Part shown: in pieces, positions 1-9,177 of the stretch | Layout: each line of letters opens with the position of its first letter | Numbering within the stretch: position 1 is the stretch's first letter | Origin: Campylobacterales bacterium | GTDB taxonomy: Bacteria; Campylobacterota; Campylobacteria; Campylobacterales; Sulfurimonadaceae | Direction of reading: 5' to 3' | Length of the DNA stretch: 64,000 nucleotides | Assembly: GCA_026390135.1 (NCBI GenBank) | Contig: JAPLGN010000034.1 | Coordinates: 1-64,000, forward strand | Program-made: the position numbers and the translations under genes | Notes under the pieces: generated by a model | Seen by the model: only the letters and a program-made list of their open reading frames with translations | What the model was told of the DNA's origin: nothing | Databases searched by the model: none

Positions 1-1038
1 AATCATAAACTCTTCTCCCCCAAAACGGAAAATATAATCCGATTTACGAAGAGTATGTTCCAATATACTTGAAAAATGTTTTAGTACCATATCTCCAATT
101 CCATGGCCATAGGTATCGTTGATCAATTTAAAATGGTCTAAATCACACATCATGAGTGAAAATTCTCTTCCGGTTTCTTTTGAAATATCAAGTTTATTTA
201 AAACGATTTTATTAAACAACCGTCGAGTTAATAAATGTGTGAGTGGATCTTTTGCACTCTCTTCAATTTCATTTAGAAAGGCAATTTCATTCCCTATTTC
301 AAGAGAATAAGAGTCAATTCGCTGCATCAGATGAATGAGAGTTGCAGGGCGGTGTTCTTTATTTTTACAATAATTAATAACGTTAGCGGCTAGATCATGA
401 AGGTTTATATGCAGTTTATCGATAACTTTAAAATGGGATGTTGTAAGCAGATATGATGCTGTTGCACTGTGCATCCATTGACCAAAAGCACAATGGTTGG
501 GATTAAGCTCCGGATAATTATCATCAAATTCATTTTGATGAATATATTCAATAAGGTTGAGTATCCATTGAATATGGCTCTCATAATGTACCATAAATTT
601 TTTGTCTGGCATAAGTGCTATATGAGATAAACGAAGTTCATTTTTAAGCTTTAGTTGATTTAAAAATTTCTGCAGATATAAGATAGTGATTCTATTCTCA
701 TGCTCTGTAAAAAAGCGATTTATTTCATGTATATGTTCAAAGTCTTGCTTTTCTACAAGGCTTCCTAATAGTTTACGTGAGATTGTAATAAGTTCACTGT
801 AAAGAAACAGATAGGAAATGTCATTTTCAATTGTATAGTATACGAGTTCTTTCGTATTTTTTTCGATATCCTCTTCAGCATTAGAAAGAAGAAGATTTAT
901 AAAAAGTTTTTTATGTTCAGTTATTGCATGCGTATAAAGAAGTTTGTCAGATGAATTGAATTGTAGAATTTCAAGACTAAGGCCAAAATCACGAACACAT
1001 TCACGAATATTTGTAAAATACTTTTCAATCACTTGCAT
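1..1038 (-). CDS. Diguanylate cyclase with CZB zinc-sensor domain (DgcZ-like), 3' end outside the window
   Basis: The frame is open from an ATG at 1038 to the window edge, giving 346 residues that stop just after FGGEEF, so the C-terminal part of the GGDEF domain is missing here. Residues 1-140 are helical and I do not recognise them. Residues 150-220 look like a chemoreceptor zinc-binding (CZB) domain: H155, C183 in HCAFGQW, H210 and H214. As I recall it, the C-to-H spacings of 27 and 31 match those of E. coli DgcZ, in which zinc binding represses c-di-GMP synthesis. The GGDEF domain starts near residue 262 and has an RxxD inhibitory site (RKSD) before RFGGEEF. The start codon lies inside the 3' end of the upstream PAS-GGDEF gene (10-base overlap), so the two are probably translationally coupled. 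Cytoplasmic; no membrane segment is visible. Confidence 0.85.
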   Translation of the reverse strand, partial: MQVIEKYFTNIRECVRDFGLSLEILQFNSSDKLLYTHAITEHKKLFINLLLSNAEEDIEKNTKELVYYTIENDISYLFLYSELITISRKLLGSLVEKQDFEHIHEINRFFTEHENRITILYLQKFLNQLKLKNELRLSHIALMPDKKFMVHYESHIQWILNLIEYIHQNEFDDNYPELNPNHCAFGQWMHSATASYLLTTSHFKVIDKLHINLHDLAANVINYCKNKEHRPATLIHLMQRIDSYSLEIGNEIAFLNEIEESAKDPLTHLLTRRLFNKIVLNKLDISKETGREFSLMMCDLDHFKLINDTYGHGIGDMVLKHFSSILEHTLRKSDYIFRFGGEEFMI

Positions 1039-3917
1039 TTAAAATCCTCCATTATTTTAATTTTACTAAAAGTGTTCTCTCCAATAGTATCAACTCTGTT
1101 TCGTCCATTGTCCTTTGCTCTGTATAGGGCTTCATCAGCACGTTTTATCAAACTTTTTTTATCTAATATTTTATCCGGAAGATAGAACGTAGCACATCCT
1201 ATGCTAACGGTTACAACAGATGATACCTTTGAATCAGGGTGTTTTATCCCTAAAGCTTCAACAGATCGACGAATGTTTTCACAGCTTCGATACGCATTCT
1301 TTTCATCACAATGAGGAAGTAGCACAATAAACTCTTCTCCTCCAAAACGAGCTACTAATTCTCCACCGCGTGAACTACTCTTATTGATTGCAGAAGCAAC
1401 CATCTGTAAGCATATATCTCCTTCATCATGGCCAAGTGCATCGTTGTAGCCTTTAAAAAAATCAATATCAATCATACAGATGGACAAAGGCTGATGGTTA
1501 CGCGATGCACGACGCCACTCTGAATCGTAGACTTTGTCAAATTTGCGACGATTTGAAAGTTGAGTAAGTGGATCTAAAAACGCATATTCTTCTAAAAGTT
1601 TTGCTTGTTCTGTAAGAGATTTATTTGCTAATTCAACATTTTGCTTAGCAATTTCAAGTGCCCGTTCATACTGTTTGAGGGAGGTAATATCATGATACAC
1701 AGAGAATAGATACGGATTCTCTTTTACCGTAATGAGCTGTACCGAGATAACAACATCTCGAATTTCTCCATTTTTGGTTCGATGTTGCGTTTCAAATATT
1801 TCAGATTTCCCATTTTTCAATGTTTCAATATGCGCTTTGGTATCTTCAGAGGACTCTATCGCCTCATAATCCCCAACCTTAAGGCGAGCGAATTCTTCAG
1901 CAGTATAACCAAGCGCTTTATGACTAATAGTGTTAAACTCTACCGCTTGACCCGTCATTGGATCTATCACCAATATTCCAACAGGAGAAAGGTCAAACAG
2001 TGTATGATAAAGTTTTTCAGCATCGTGAAGGGCTTGTTCATTTTGCTTTCGCTCAGTAATATCCCGTACAATACTCAAAACAGCAGGCATATTCATATAC
2101 TCAACAAGAGCGGCATGTATCTCAACGGGAATAATCGTTTTGTCTTTTTTAATATGCTCTCTTTCAAACATGCTATGACCATTTTCTTGCAGTGATTGCA
2201 TGGCTTTGGGAATATTTATTTGTGTTTTCGGTGTGTCAATAAATGTAATATTTTTCCCAAATAATTCATTTTTAGTGTACCCAAGACGCTCACATATAAC
2301 GTCATTTACTTCGAGTATATTTCCTTTAAGATCATGGATCACAATACCATCACTCGATTTATTGAAGATATTACGAAAATTTATTTCAGATTCACGGAGC
2401 GAATTCTCTAACTCAACTCGTTTTGAGATATCTTTTCCAGTTGAGACGTAGTATTCAACTTTTCCATTTGTATCTAAAATCGGTGTAATCGTCATCTCTT
2501 CATAAAAAGTGCTTCCATTTTTTGATTTATTCACAAACGTATCTCGAAAGGTCTTTCCAGAAGCAATCGTATCCCAAAGCTTTGCATAAAATAATTTGTC
2601 ATGATGTCCTGATTTGAATTTACGCGTATGTTCACCAATGAGCTCAGAACGGGTATATCCACTATGGGCTATCATCGAATCATTAACAAAAAGAATTTCT
2701 CCTTTGGTATTGATAATTTTGACTAAATCATCGGTCTGCTCAATAGCTTGTCCCAGCATCTTTAACTGTTCTTTGGTCTCTTTAATGTCAGTAATATCGA
2801 TGATCGAACCCATACCGGCAAACTGACCGTCATATTTAATGGTTCGGGTCGATACACGCATCGTTTTTGTGTGACCTGTTTTCGTCACCAATTTAATATC
2901 CGAGTAGGTTAGCGGAAAATGTTCTCCGCTTAAGCGCCGTTTGGCTGTCTCTTTGACCTTGCTCTGATCTGATTTTTCAATAAAAGCCCACAGTTCCATG
3001 GAATACAATTCTTCTTTGCTGTATCCTAGCATGGATGCTAATGCGTCATTGACATAGACGTAATGATCTGTGTAAATGAAAATTCCCATCAGTGCGTTTT
3101 CGGCAATACTTCTGAATTTCTCTTCACTTTCTTTAAGCTGAAGCTGAGTACATTTTCGCTCAGTAATATCAAGGGCGAAGACAACAAATTGCTTTTTGTC
3201 TCCAATTTCCATCAATTGAAGATGTATTTCAGCCGTATAGTCACTTCCATTTTTTCGACGATGGAGTGCTTCAAAAACAATCTCCGTTTCTTCTCCAGTA
3301 TTGATCCGCTCTAAAAGAGACAAAAATGTTTCTAACGTGTACTCAGGTTTAATATCCACGGGTGTCATAAACATAAGTTCTTCATGTGTATAACCAATAT
3401 TCTTTTGTGCGGCTAAATTAACATAACTGAACAACAAAGTATCCGGATCAAACATAAACACTTCATTCATATTTTTATCTACGATTTCTCCCAACAATTT
3501 GAGCTGTTGAATATGCTTATCATTTTCCTCTTCAAGCTTTTTTTCTTGGGTTAAGTCCTCATATATAGCCATAACGTCGCCATTAGGAAGCCTGATTATC
3601 TCATTTTTCCGCCATCCGCTGATGCGTTCATCCTGATAATGAGCGTCATCAAAGGTTTCATGCTCACCGTGTTCATAGACCCGTAACAGTACAGCGTAGA
3701 GTCCAAACTCTTTAACGCCCGGAAAGACATCGCACAGTTTTTTACCTAACAGAGCTTCTTTTTCAAGCCCTTCTGTTTTTTCCACCTGTTTATTGACATC
3801 AATGAAGATAAAGTCACTGCCATCATACCGATAAACAACGACATTGAGAGGGATAAAATCGATGGGTATTTGATAATGTGAAAAATCAAATTGTTTGCTA
3901 ATCATTGATATATCCAA
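1029..3917 (-). CDS. Multi-PAS diguanylate cyclase
   Basis: This 962-residue protein has about six PAS/PAC units in tandem (roughly residues 20-130, 145-255, 265-385, 390-505, 515-625 and 635-745), a short coiled linker, and a C-terminal GGDEF domain from about 790 with the active-site motif RFGGEEF. It should make c-di-GMP from GTP under control of the PAS sensors. No RxxD inhibitory site precedes the active-site loop (SRGGE occupies that place), so product inhibition may be weak. No signal peptide or membrane helix is seen, so it is probably cytoplasmic. It overlaps the next gene by 10 bases. The ligands or cofactors of the PAS domains cannot be read from sequence. Confidence 0.9.
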   Translation of the reverse strand: MDISMISKQFDFSHYQIPIDFIPLNVVVYRYDGSDFIFIDVNKQVEKTEGLEKEALLGKKLCDVFPGVKEFGLYAVLLRVYEHGEHETFDDAHYQDERISGWRKNEIIRLPNGDVMAIYEDLTQEKKLEEENDKHIQQLKLLGEIVDKNMNEVFMFDPDTLLFSYVNLAAQKNIGYTHEELMFMTPVDIKPEYTLETFLSLLERINTGEETEIVFEALHRRKNGSDYTAEIHLQLMEIGDKKQFVVFALDITERKCTQLQLKESEEKFRSIAENALMGIFIYTDHYVYVNDALASMLGYSKEELYSMELWAFIEKSDQSKVKETAKRRLSGEHFPLTYSDIKLVTKTGHTKTMRVSTRTIKYDGQFAGMGSIIDITDIKETKEQLKMLGQAIEQTDDLVKIINTKGEILFVNDSMIAHSGYTRSELIGEHTRKFKSGHHDKLFYAKLWDTIASGKTFRDTFVNKSKNGSTFYEEMTITPILDTNGKVEYYVSTGKDISKRVELENSLRESEINFRNIFNKSSDGIVIHDLKGNILEVNDVICERLGYTKNELFGKNITFIDTPKTQINIPKAMQSLQENGHSMFEREHIKKDKTIIPVEIHAALVEYMNMPAVLSIVRDITERKQNEQALHDAEKLYHTLFDLSPVGILVIDPMTGQAVEFNTISHKALGYTAEEFARLKVGDYEAIESSEDTKAHIETLKNGKSEIFETQHRTKNGEIRDVVISVQLITVKENPYLFSVYHDITSLKQYERALEIAKQNVELANKSLTEQAKLLEEYAFLDPLTQLSNRRKFDKVYDSEWRRASRNHQPLSICMIDIDFFKGYNDALGHDEGDICLQMVASAINKSSSRGGELVARFGGEEFIVLLPHCDEKNAYRSCENIRRSVEALGIKHPDSKVSSVVTVSIGCATFYLPDKILDKKSLIKRADEALYRAKDNGRNRVDTIGENTFSKIKIMEDFKCK

Positions 3918-3975
3918 AAAATAGGTTAGTTTATTATTTTAGCTTAATTTCATCGTAGTTATTTTAAACACCAAT

Positions 3976-4497
3976 TTAAAGCTGACCAATAAGCTGTTTG
4001 ACAATTTCTTGGTAGGTAATACCTTGTTGCTCCGCATGCTCACGAATTTTACGCCACTCCGTTTGTGTAAGACTGATAGTCAATGCCACTTCACCCTCTT
4101 CTGCCTTACGAATCATCGCATATTTTTTTTCCATTTCTTGGCGCTTGAGAGGATGAACATAGACTCGGCTCGATTTAAATCCAGTAATTTTTCCATTTTC
4201 AGACAACGGCACAACTGATGCCTTTACCCAATAATGACCACCGTCTTTTCGAAGGTTTTTGACAATGCCCTGCCACTCTTTTCCACCAAGAAGGGTGTCC
4301 CACATCTGTTTAAAAATAGAGCGCGGCATATCAGGATGACGGACAATATTATGCGGTTTTCCAATCAATTCATTTACCTGATAACCACACACATGCGCGA
4401 AAGTATCATTGGCATAGGTAATTTTACCATTGAGGTCAGTTCGTGATAATATAAGTTTCCCTTGCGGAATCTCTGCTTCAAATGGAGTTATGTTCAC
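3976..4497 (-). CDS. Aer-type PAS domain protein with C-terminal ribbon-helix-helix-like segment
   Basis: This protein has 173 residues. Residues 12-125 form one PAS domain of the Aer redox/energy-taxis type, with NIVRHPDMP, MWDTL and W-QGIVKN-RKDG. In Aer this domain binds FAD, so a redox-sensing role is likely but inferred. After a short helix, residues 137-173 (ALTISLTQTEW, then AEQQGITYQEIVKQLI) have the pattern of an RHH/CopG DNA-binding fold: a short strand, a helix, a G-x-(S/T)-Y turn and a second helix. There is no transmitter or catalytic domain. It could be a one-component redox-responsive regulator, or a PAS adaptor that dimerises through an RHH-like tail. It stands alone, with AT-rich spacers on both sides. 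Confidence 0.75.
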   Translation of the reverse strand: MNITPFEAEIPQGKLILSRTDLNGKITYANDTFAHVCGYQVNELIGKPHNIVRHPDMPRSIFKQMWDTLLGGKEWQGIVKNLRKDGGHYWVKASVVPLSENGKITGFKSSRVYVHPLKRQEMEKKYAMIRKAEEGEVALTISLTQTEWRKIREHAEQQGITYQEIVKQLIGQL

Positions 4498-4598
4498 TTT
4501 AGTACCTTTATTAAATAACTATTAGTGCTGATAAAATTAAAATTTATATAAACAACCCATTATTATAAAAATAAACAATCACATAATAATCACAATTC

Positions 4599-4889
4599 CT
4601 ATATTTGAAGGATTTTAGCAATAATCTCATAAACATTATTGGAAATATTCGGATGATTTTTGATCCGTTCCAGTTCAATCCCCATTTTGGCTTTGCTCAA
4701 TGGGGAAAGTTTCCCGTAACTTTTAAACGCTCCTGCAAGCCCCGAAGCGATTTGAGGATTAAATGCGTCTATTTCAATCACTTTATCCGCAACAAATGTA
4801 TACCCTTCTCCTGAAGCATGATGAAACGCAACGGCATTTCATTGGAGCCGATAAATACGGTTTATTAAACCTCTCCAAATATTATTAAA
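4599..4889 (-). pseudogene. Remnant of the C-terminus of aminopeptidase N (pepN)
   Basis: Read on the minus strand, the frame gives the tail of the M1 aminopeptidase PepN: NAVAFHHASGEGY, then FVADKVIEIDAFNPQ, and YEIIAKILQI at the end. In E. coli PepN the equivalent region reads roughly NPAAFHAEDGSGY and NPQVASRL. An in-frame TGA at 4839-4841 splits the fragment. Upstream of that stop, about 16 more codons (NNIWRGLINRIYRLQ) still fit the VRSLIGAF region. Everything further upstream is missing and is replaced by the 3' end of a GGDEF gene, with a run of seven C residues near the junction. The peptidase catalytic domain is absent, so this is a decayed 3' fragment left by a deletion or insertion. 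Confidence 0.75.
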
Positions 4890-4920
4890 TCCCCCCCTTC
4901 CAATCATCCGTTTTGATCCA

Positions 4921-6297
4921 TCATGAGTTATAAACTTCAACCCTATTCCTTCCATTCTTCTTCGCTTCGTACAATGCCCCGTCCGCTTTTTCAAAAAGGG
5001 TTTTTTTCGTATCTTCATCGGAGAGCTGAGCAATTCCAAAGCTCAATGTCATCCCGTTTTCAACATAGCTAAAGATATGGGATTGTACGAGTTTTCTTAG
5101 GTTTTCGGCTAAATTACACGCTCCGGAGATTTCTGTAGAAGGAGTGAGTATAACAAATTCTTCCCCTCCCCATCGTGCAAAAACATCTCCGTTTTTAATG
5201 TTATCGGCAATAAGTTTGACTAAGTCTATTAAAATAATATCGCCCGCCTGATGCCCGTAGGTATCGTTAACCAGTTTAAAATGATCGATATCGAATATTA
5301 TCAAACTGAGTGGCAGGTTGTTTTGCTTCGCACTCGCGATCTCGATACTGAAGATATCTTCGAAGTTTTCTCGGTTGTTGATTCCCGTAAGATTGTCTTT
5401 ATACGCTTTTTGTTCTAGCGTGTTGGTCATCGAATAGAGCTCATCTACCTTGTGTTTCATCGCTTTGTTGATATTTCTTAATTTTTGTTTGGTCTCTTCT
5501 AATTCTGTGATATCGTGACGAATCGCTATGTATTCCACGACATCTCCGTCAACATCCAATATCGGGATGACCGTTGTGTCAACGATATACTGACTCCCGT
5601 CTTTTTTCATGTTGGTGACCACACCGTTCCAGCTTTTTTTCGCTTTGATAGTATCCCACAGGTCTTTGAACGCTTCTCTGGGCATATCAGGGTGTCGGAT
5701 GATATTGTGCGGTTTCCCGATAAGTTCATCACGTGTGTACTTGGATATCTCACAAAACTTGTCATTGACATAAGTGATAACCCCTTTGGGATTTGTTTTG
5801 GAGACGATATTGCTCAAATCAACTGCTTTTTTATATTCGTTTAAAAGATTGGAATTTTCGCTTTTATAGTTTTGGTTACTACTGATAATATTTTCAAAAT
5901 TAGAAGCCAAATCGTTTGCCATCTGCAACGTCAGAAAATCAATTTCACTTTGCAGTGCATAGGAAAGGTTTCCGTTTTCAAAAATGACCTGCTCTATCGC
6001 ATTTTTCAGTTTTATAATCAGGGTAAAAAGATCCGCTATCGTTACATTATAATTATTTAAAAGTTGCAAAAAATCTATTTTTACCTGACACTCTGAGACG
6101 GTGGTACGCCACTCAATAACACTGATAAAGCAGTCACAAAACTGGTAAAAAAGGTGGGTATTTTTATCAATAATAGGTAAAGAATGTCTATGAAGGACAT
6201 TTTGTACCTCATTTTTATTCATCCAAATTTTTATAATTTCATTTCTATTAACGCGCAAAAAATAAGAAAACTCTTCACTATTTATGATCTTGATCAT
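4921..6297 (-). CDS. PAS-GGDEF diguanylate cyclase
   Basis: This protein has 458 residues. Residues 1-145 form an all-helical N-terminal sensor of unknown type; a non-heme-globin or RsbR-like fold is possible but unproven. Residues 160-275 are an Aer-like PAS domain (NIIRHPDMP, DLWDTI, W-NGVVTN) closely resembling the PAS domain of the neighbouring RHH-like protein, which suggests both read a similar redox cue. Residues 295-455 are GGDEF with the active-site motif RWGGEEF. There is no RxxD inhibitory site (KNGD stands in its place). The 3' end abuts the pepN remnant, so the gene probably arrived, or was joined here, when pepN was lost. Cytoplasmic. Confidence 0.87.
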   Translation of the reverse strand: MIKIINSEEFSYFLRVNRNEIIKIWMNKNEVQNVLHRHSLPIIDKNTHLFYQFCDCFISVIEWRTTVSECQVKIDFLQLLNNYNVTIADLFTLIIKLKNAIEQVIFENGNLSYALQSEIDFLTLQMANDLASNFENIISSNQNYKSENSNLLNEYKKAVDLSNIVSKTNPKGVITYVNDKFCEISKYTRDELIGKPHNIIRHPDMPREAFKDLWDTIKAKKSWNGVVTNMKKDGSQYIVDTTVIPILDVDGDVVEYIAIRHDITELEETKQKLRNINKAMKHKVDELYSMTNTLEQKAYKDNLTGINNRENFEDIFSIEIASAKQNNLPLSLIIFDIDHFKLVNDTYGHQAGDIILIDLVKLIADNIKNGDVFARWGGEEFVILTPSTEISGACNLAENLRKLVQSHIFSYVENGMTLSFGIAQLSDEDTKKTLFEKADGALYEAKKNGRNRVEVYNS

Positions 6298-6475
6298 ACA
6301 AACTCACTTTTTTGATTTTCTCAATATTAATACCAATCGTGTATTATAACGACAATAAACCTCTTTCATCACCAAATATTACAGTAATCTTCACTTCCAT
6401 ATTGCTACTGTTGCATTTTAAACTTGAATTGGCAAAAGTTACTATCATAAACTCAAAATATTTCATATTGACTCT

Positions 6476-7825
6476 CTAGTCGTTAAAAGATTCACTTTTT
6501 TTTGCAACTGTCCCCTCTGGATGTTTGTACCATCCTGGGTCAGCATAATTGCCTTTTGGTTGATCTCTACGTACCTTGACTAAAGTAAACATTCCACCCA
6601 TTTCAATGGGTCCAAATGGTCCTTGTCCGGTCATCATCGGAAGTGTATTTTCTGGCAATGTCATCCCCATATTGGCCATATCTTGCATCTCAGCCATTCC
6701 ATTTTTCCCCATAGGCATATACATATAATCGGGCATCAGATCACTAATTTTTTCGCTAAGATCATCTTGTTTTACTCCGATCATATTGGGTACAGTATGT
6801 CCCATCGGTCCCATCGTATGGTGTGCTTTATGGCAGTGAAATGACCAATCTCCCTCTTGCGTTGCTATAAACTCGATAGCCCTTATCGCCCCGACTGGGA
6901 TATCCGCTGTCACCTCCGGCCATCTCGCACTTTTAGGAACCCATCCGCCATCGGTGCAGGTTACCTCAAATGGATGTCCGTGCATATGGATCGGATGGTT
7001 GGTCATCGTTAGATTCCCCACGCGGATACGGACACGATCACCTACTCGCACATTCATAGAATCAATTCCAGGAAAGACACGACTGTTAAAACTCCACAGA
7101 TTAAACTCAGTCATCGTTGAGGGATTTGGCGTATAGGTTCCGGGGGTAACGTCGTAGCTGGCAAGGAGAAAACAAAAATCGCGATCGACACGGTGCTCTT
7201 GCGGTTTTTTCGGATGGATTATAAACATCCCCATCATCCCCATCGCCATCTGCACCATCTCATCGGCGTGAGGATGATACATAAATGTCCCGCTTTGACG
7301 GAGGGTAAACTCATAGACATAGGTTTCACCCGGAACGATAGCACTCTGTGTCAAGCCGCCGACGCCGTCCATTCCGTTGGGAAGAATAAGACCGTGCCAA
7401 TGGATCGTCGTGTGTTCGGGAAGTTTGTTGGTTACGATCAGGCGTACACGATCTCCCTCAACTGCCTCGATCGTCGGTCCCGGAGAAGTACCGTTGTATC
7501 CCCAGCAGTTCACCACCATGCCTGGAGAAAATTCACGCACTACCGGTTCAGCTATGATGCGAAATTCTTTTACTCCCTCTTTCATCTCATACGGAAGGCT
7601 CCATCCGTTCAGTGTCACAATGGGATTATAATTTTTCCCTTCTTGCGACGTGATAAGCGTAGCAGGTGAGAGGACACGTTTCGGATCTTTGACAAGGGTG
7701 AGTTTACGATTTTTAGATGGCGTTTCACAATGGTTTTTCTCCTGAGCACGAGAGGTCGAAGTAACTGCCGCCGATGCAATCAACGCCGCACCTAATCCTA
7801 AAAAATCTCTTCTGTCATGTTTCAT
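6476..7825 (-). CDS. Tat-exported multicopper oxidase with Met-rich tail
   Basis: This 449-residue protein starts with a Tat signal (RRDFLG followed by a hydrophobic stretch), so it should fold in the cytoplasm and act in the periplasm. Copper ligands are HWHG (142-145), YHPH (183-186), HPIHMHG (277-283) and HCHKAHHTM (330-338), with C331 as the type 1 cysteine. Only about 40 residues separate the first cupredoxin domain from the second, so the middle domain of CueO/CopA-type three-domain enzymes seems to be missing. Residues 363-412 are rich in methionine (MYMPMG, MANMGM, MMTG), as in proteins that bind Cu(I). Oxidation of Cu(I) to Cu(II) for copper tolerance is the likely role. It is the last gene of the copper operon, and its start overlaps the TolC-like gene by 4 bases. 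Confidence 0.9.
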   Translation of the reverse strand: MKHDRRDFLGLGAALIASAAVTSTSRAQEKNHCETPSKNRKLTLVKDPKRVLSPATLITSQEGKNYNPIVTLNGWSLPYEMKEGVKEFRIIAEPVVREFSPGMVVNCWGYNGTSPGPTIEAVEGDRVRLIVTNKLPEHTTIHWHGLILPNGMDGVGGLTQSAIVPGETYVYEFTLRQSGTFMYHPHADEMVQMAMGMMGMFIIHPKKPQEHRVDRDFCFLLASYDVTPGTYTPNPSTMTEFNLWSFNSRVFPGIDSMNVRVGDRVRIRVGNLTMTNHPIHMHGHPFEVTCTDGGWVPKSARWPEVTADIPVGAIRAIEFIATQEGDWSFHCHKAHHTMGPMGHTVPNMIGVKQDDLSEKISDLMPDYMYMPMGKNGMAEMQDMANMGMTLPENTLPMMTGQGPFGPIEMGGMFTLVKVRRDQPKGNYADPGWYKHPEGTVAKKSESFND

Positions 7826-9177
7826 AGTGCATCCTCAATGTTCTTGCCGCCGATCGTATAAACTAAATCCGCCTGTGATTTCCGGTATTCCCCTATCGCT
7901 ATCACTTCTTGTATCTTTGCCTCACTGTAGCGGCGCTGATCTGTAAGAAGCTCATAGATACCGTCCAGCATACCATTATAGTAACGCTGTGTTTCTTCCA
8001 TAATATTTTGATTTATTGTTACAATATTAGTTTGATATTCTTGTGCAGCATCATACGCATAATGCGAGAGAGCATAAGCTTCACGTGTTTGGCTTCTGGC
8101 ATTCACCGCCATTTCATAGAGTCGTTGCACGCTTTGATTGTAGTAGGCTTGAGTACGGCTTAGTCGTCCCTGCCCCACATCAAAAATAGGAATGGGGATT
8201 TTGAGCCCGATTGTATTAAAACGTGCAGTATCGGTACTTTTTTCACTTCCCCCTTCCAAGGTTACCTCAGAAAGCAGTCGTGTATTTTGGGTATATCCCG
8301 CCTCTTTCGCCGCATATTCAACACTTTTCATCGCTGCAGCAATGTCAAGGCGATTTTGAATTGCCATCTGTTCAAGTGCGTCACTTTTTGGAAATGTTGC
8401 AGATAGACGCAATGGCTCATTGCTCAATGTATATGCGGTTTGTTCTGCGTACACTCCCATCATTTTATTGAGAGCTTCACGGGCTGTAGCATCGTCTCTG
8501 TGAAGGCGAATCGATTCAAGCCGTGCATGGGCGTATTCATCTTGGATTTTTAAATAATCCCTTTTGGAAAGATTTCCTGCCGTATATTGCCGTATAGCAA
8601 GTTGCAAAGATACTTCATACGATTTAAGCACCTCAGCATTTAATCGGACTGCCTCTTGTGAAACACTTGCATCGATATAGCACTTTCTCGCATCCCTGAC
8701 ACTGCGAAGCACTTCATCTCCGACACTCAGTTTTGTCTCTTCAAGAGCCAATCCCCCGAGTTCTTTGCGTAGTGGGATCCAGAGCAAATCCAGAAATGCC
8801 AATTCCAATGTCACACCCGATGTACTCACACCACCACCGTGCCCGACTGAATAGCCAAGTAATGGATTACTCATCAATCCCGCCTGCACAAGATCGCTTT
8901 GTGCAATTCCTATCCGCTCGTATGTTTGCTGCAAGGCACGATTATTAATGAGAGTGATGCGAACGGTATTCTCTTCACTTAGTGGTTCTTTTAATAACGT
9001 ATTGACACGTATTTGGGCTTCATCGGCTTCTTTTGGTGTTTTAATCCACGTCAGTTCTCCCGTTCCTCTATTTTTTGTCATCTGATTCATAGAATCAAAT
9101 ACGTCTTTTTGAGAAATAGTCGAACAACCCGATAATACAAGTATTGTTACGAATGATAAAAGAATCTGTCTTTTCAT
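7822..9177 (-). CDS. TolC/CusC-family outer-membrane efflux lipoprotein
   Basis: This protein has 451 residues and a lipoprotein signal (VLSGCS, C18). Two related halves are rich in long amphipathic helices, as expected for an outer-membrane factor trimer with a periplasmic tunnel. It sits between a CusF-like chaperone gene and a multicopper oxidase gene with 4-base overlaps on both sides, so it probably serves copper removal like CusC. No CusA/CusB pump or adaptor is encoded in this operon, so it must borrow an inner-membrane partner or act in a different way. The family assignment is firm; the copper role is inferred from context. Confidence 0.87.
   Translation of the reverse strand: MKRQILLSFVTILVLSGCSTISQKDVFDSMNQMTKNRGTGELTWIKTPKEADEAQIRVNTLLKEPLSEENTVRITLINNRALQQTYERIGIAQSDLVQAGLMSNPLLGYSVGHGGGVSTSGVTLELAFLDLLWIPLRKELGGLALEETKLSVGDEVLRSVRDARKCYIDASVSQEAVRLNAEVLKSYEVSLQLAIRQYTAGNLSKRDYLKIQDEYAHARLESIRLHRDDATAREALNKMMGVYAEQTAYTLSNEPLRLSATFPKSDALEQMAIQNRLDIAAAMKSVEYAAKEAGYTQNTRLLSEVTLEGGSEKSTDTARFNTIGLKIPIPIFDVGQGRLSRTQAYYNQSVQRLYEMAVNARSQTREAYALSHYAYDAAQEYQTNIVTINQNIMEETQRYYNGMLDGIYELLTDQRRYSEAKIQEVIAIGEYRKSQADLVYTIGGKNIEDAL

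Noticed and set aside
4839-4841. In-frame TGA in the pepN remnant as a possible selenocysteine codon, given selU/selD nearby
   Set aside because: The position is not a redox site in PepN, the fragment lacks its catalytic domain, and no downstream stem-loop stands out. A nonsense change in a decayed gene is simpler.
4839-5039. 66-codon minus-strand frame overlapping the end of the PAS-GGDEF gene
   Set aside because: Most of it is a shadow of the GGDEF coding frame; only its last 16 codons match the pepN remnant and are reported there.
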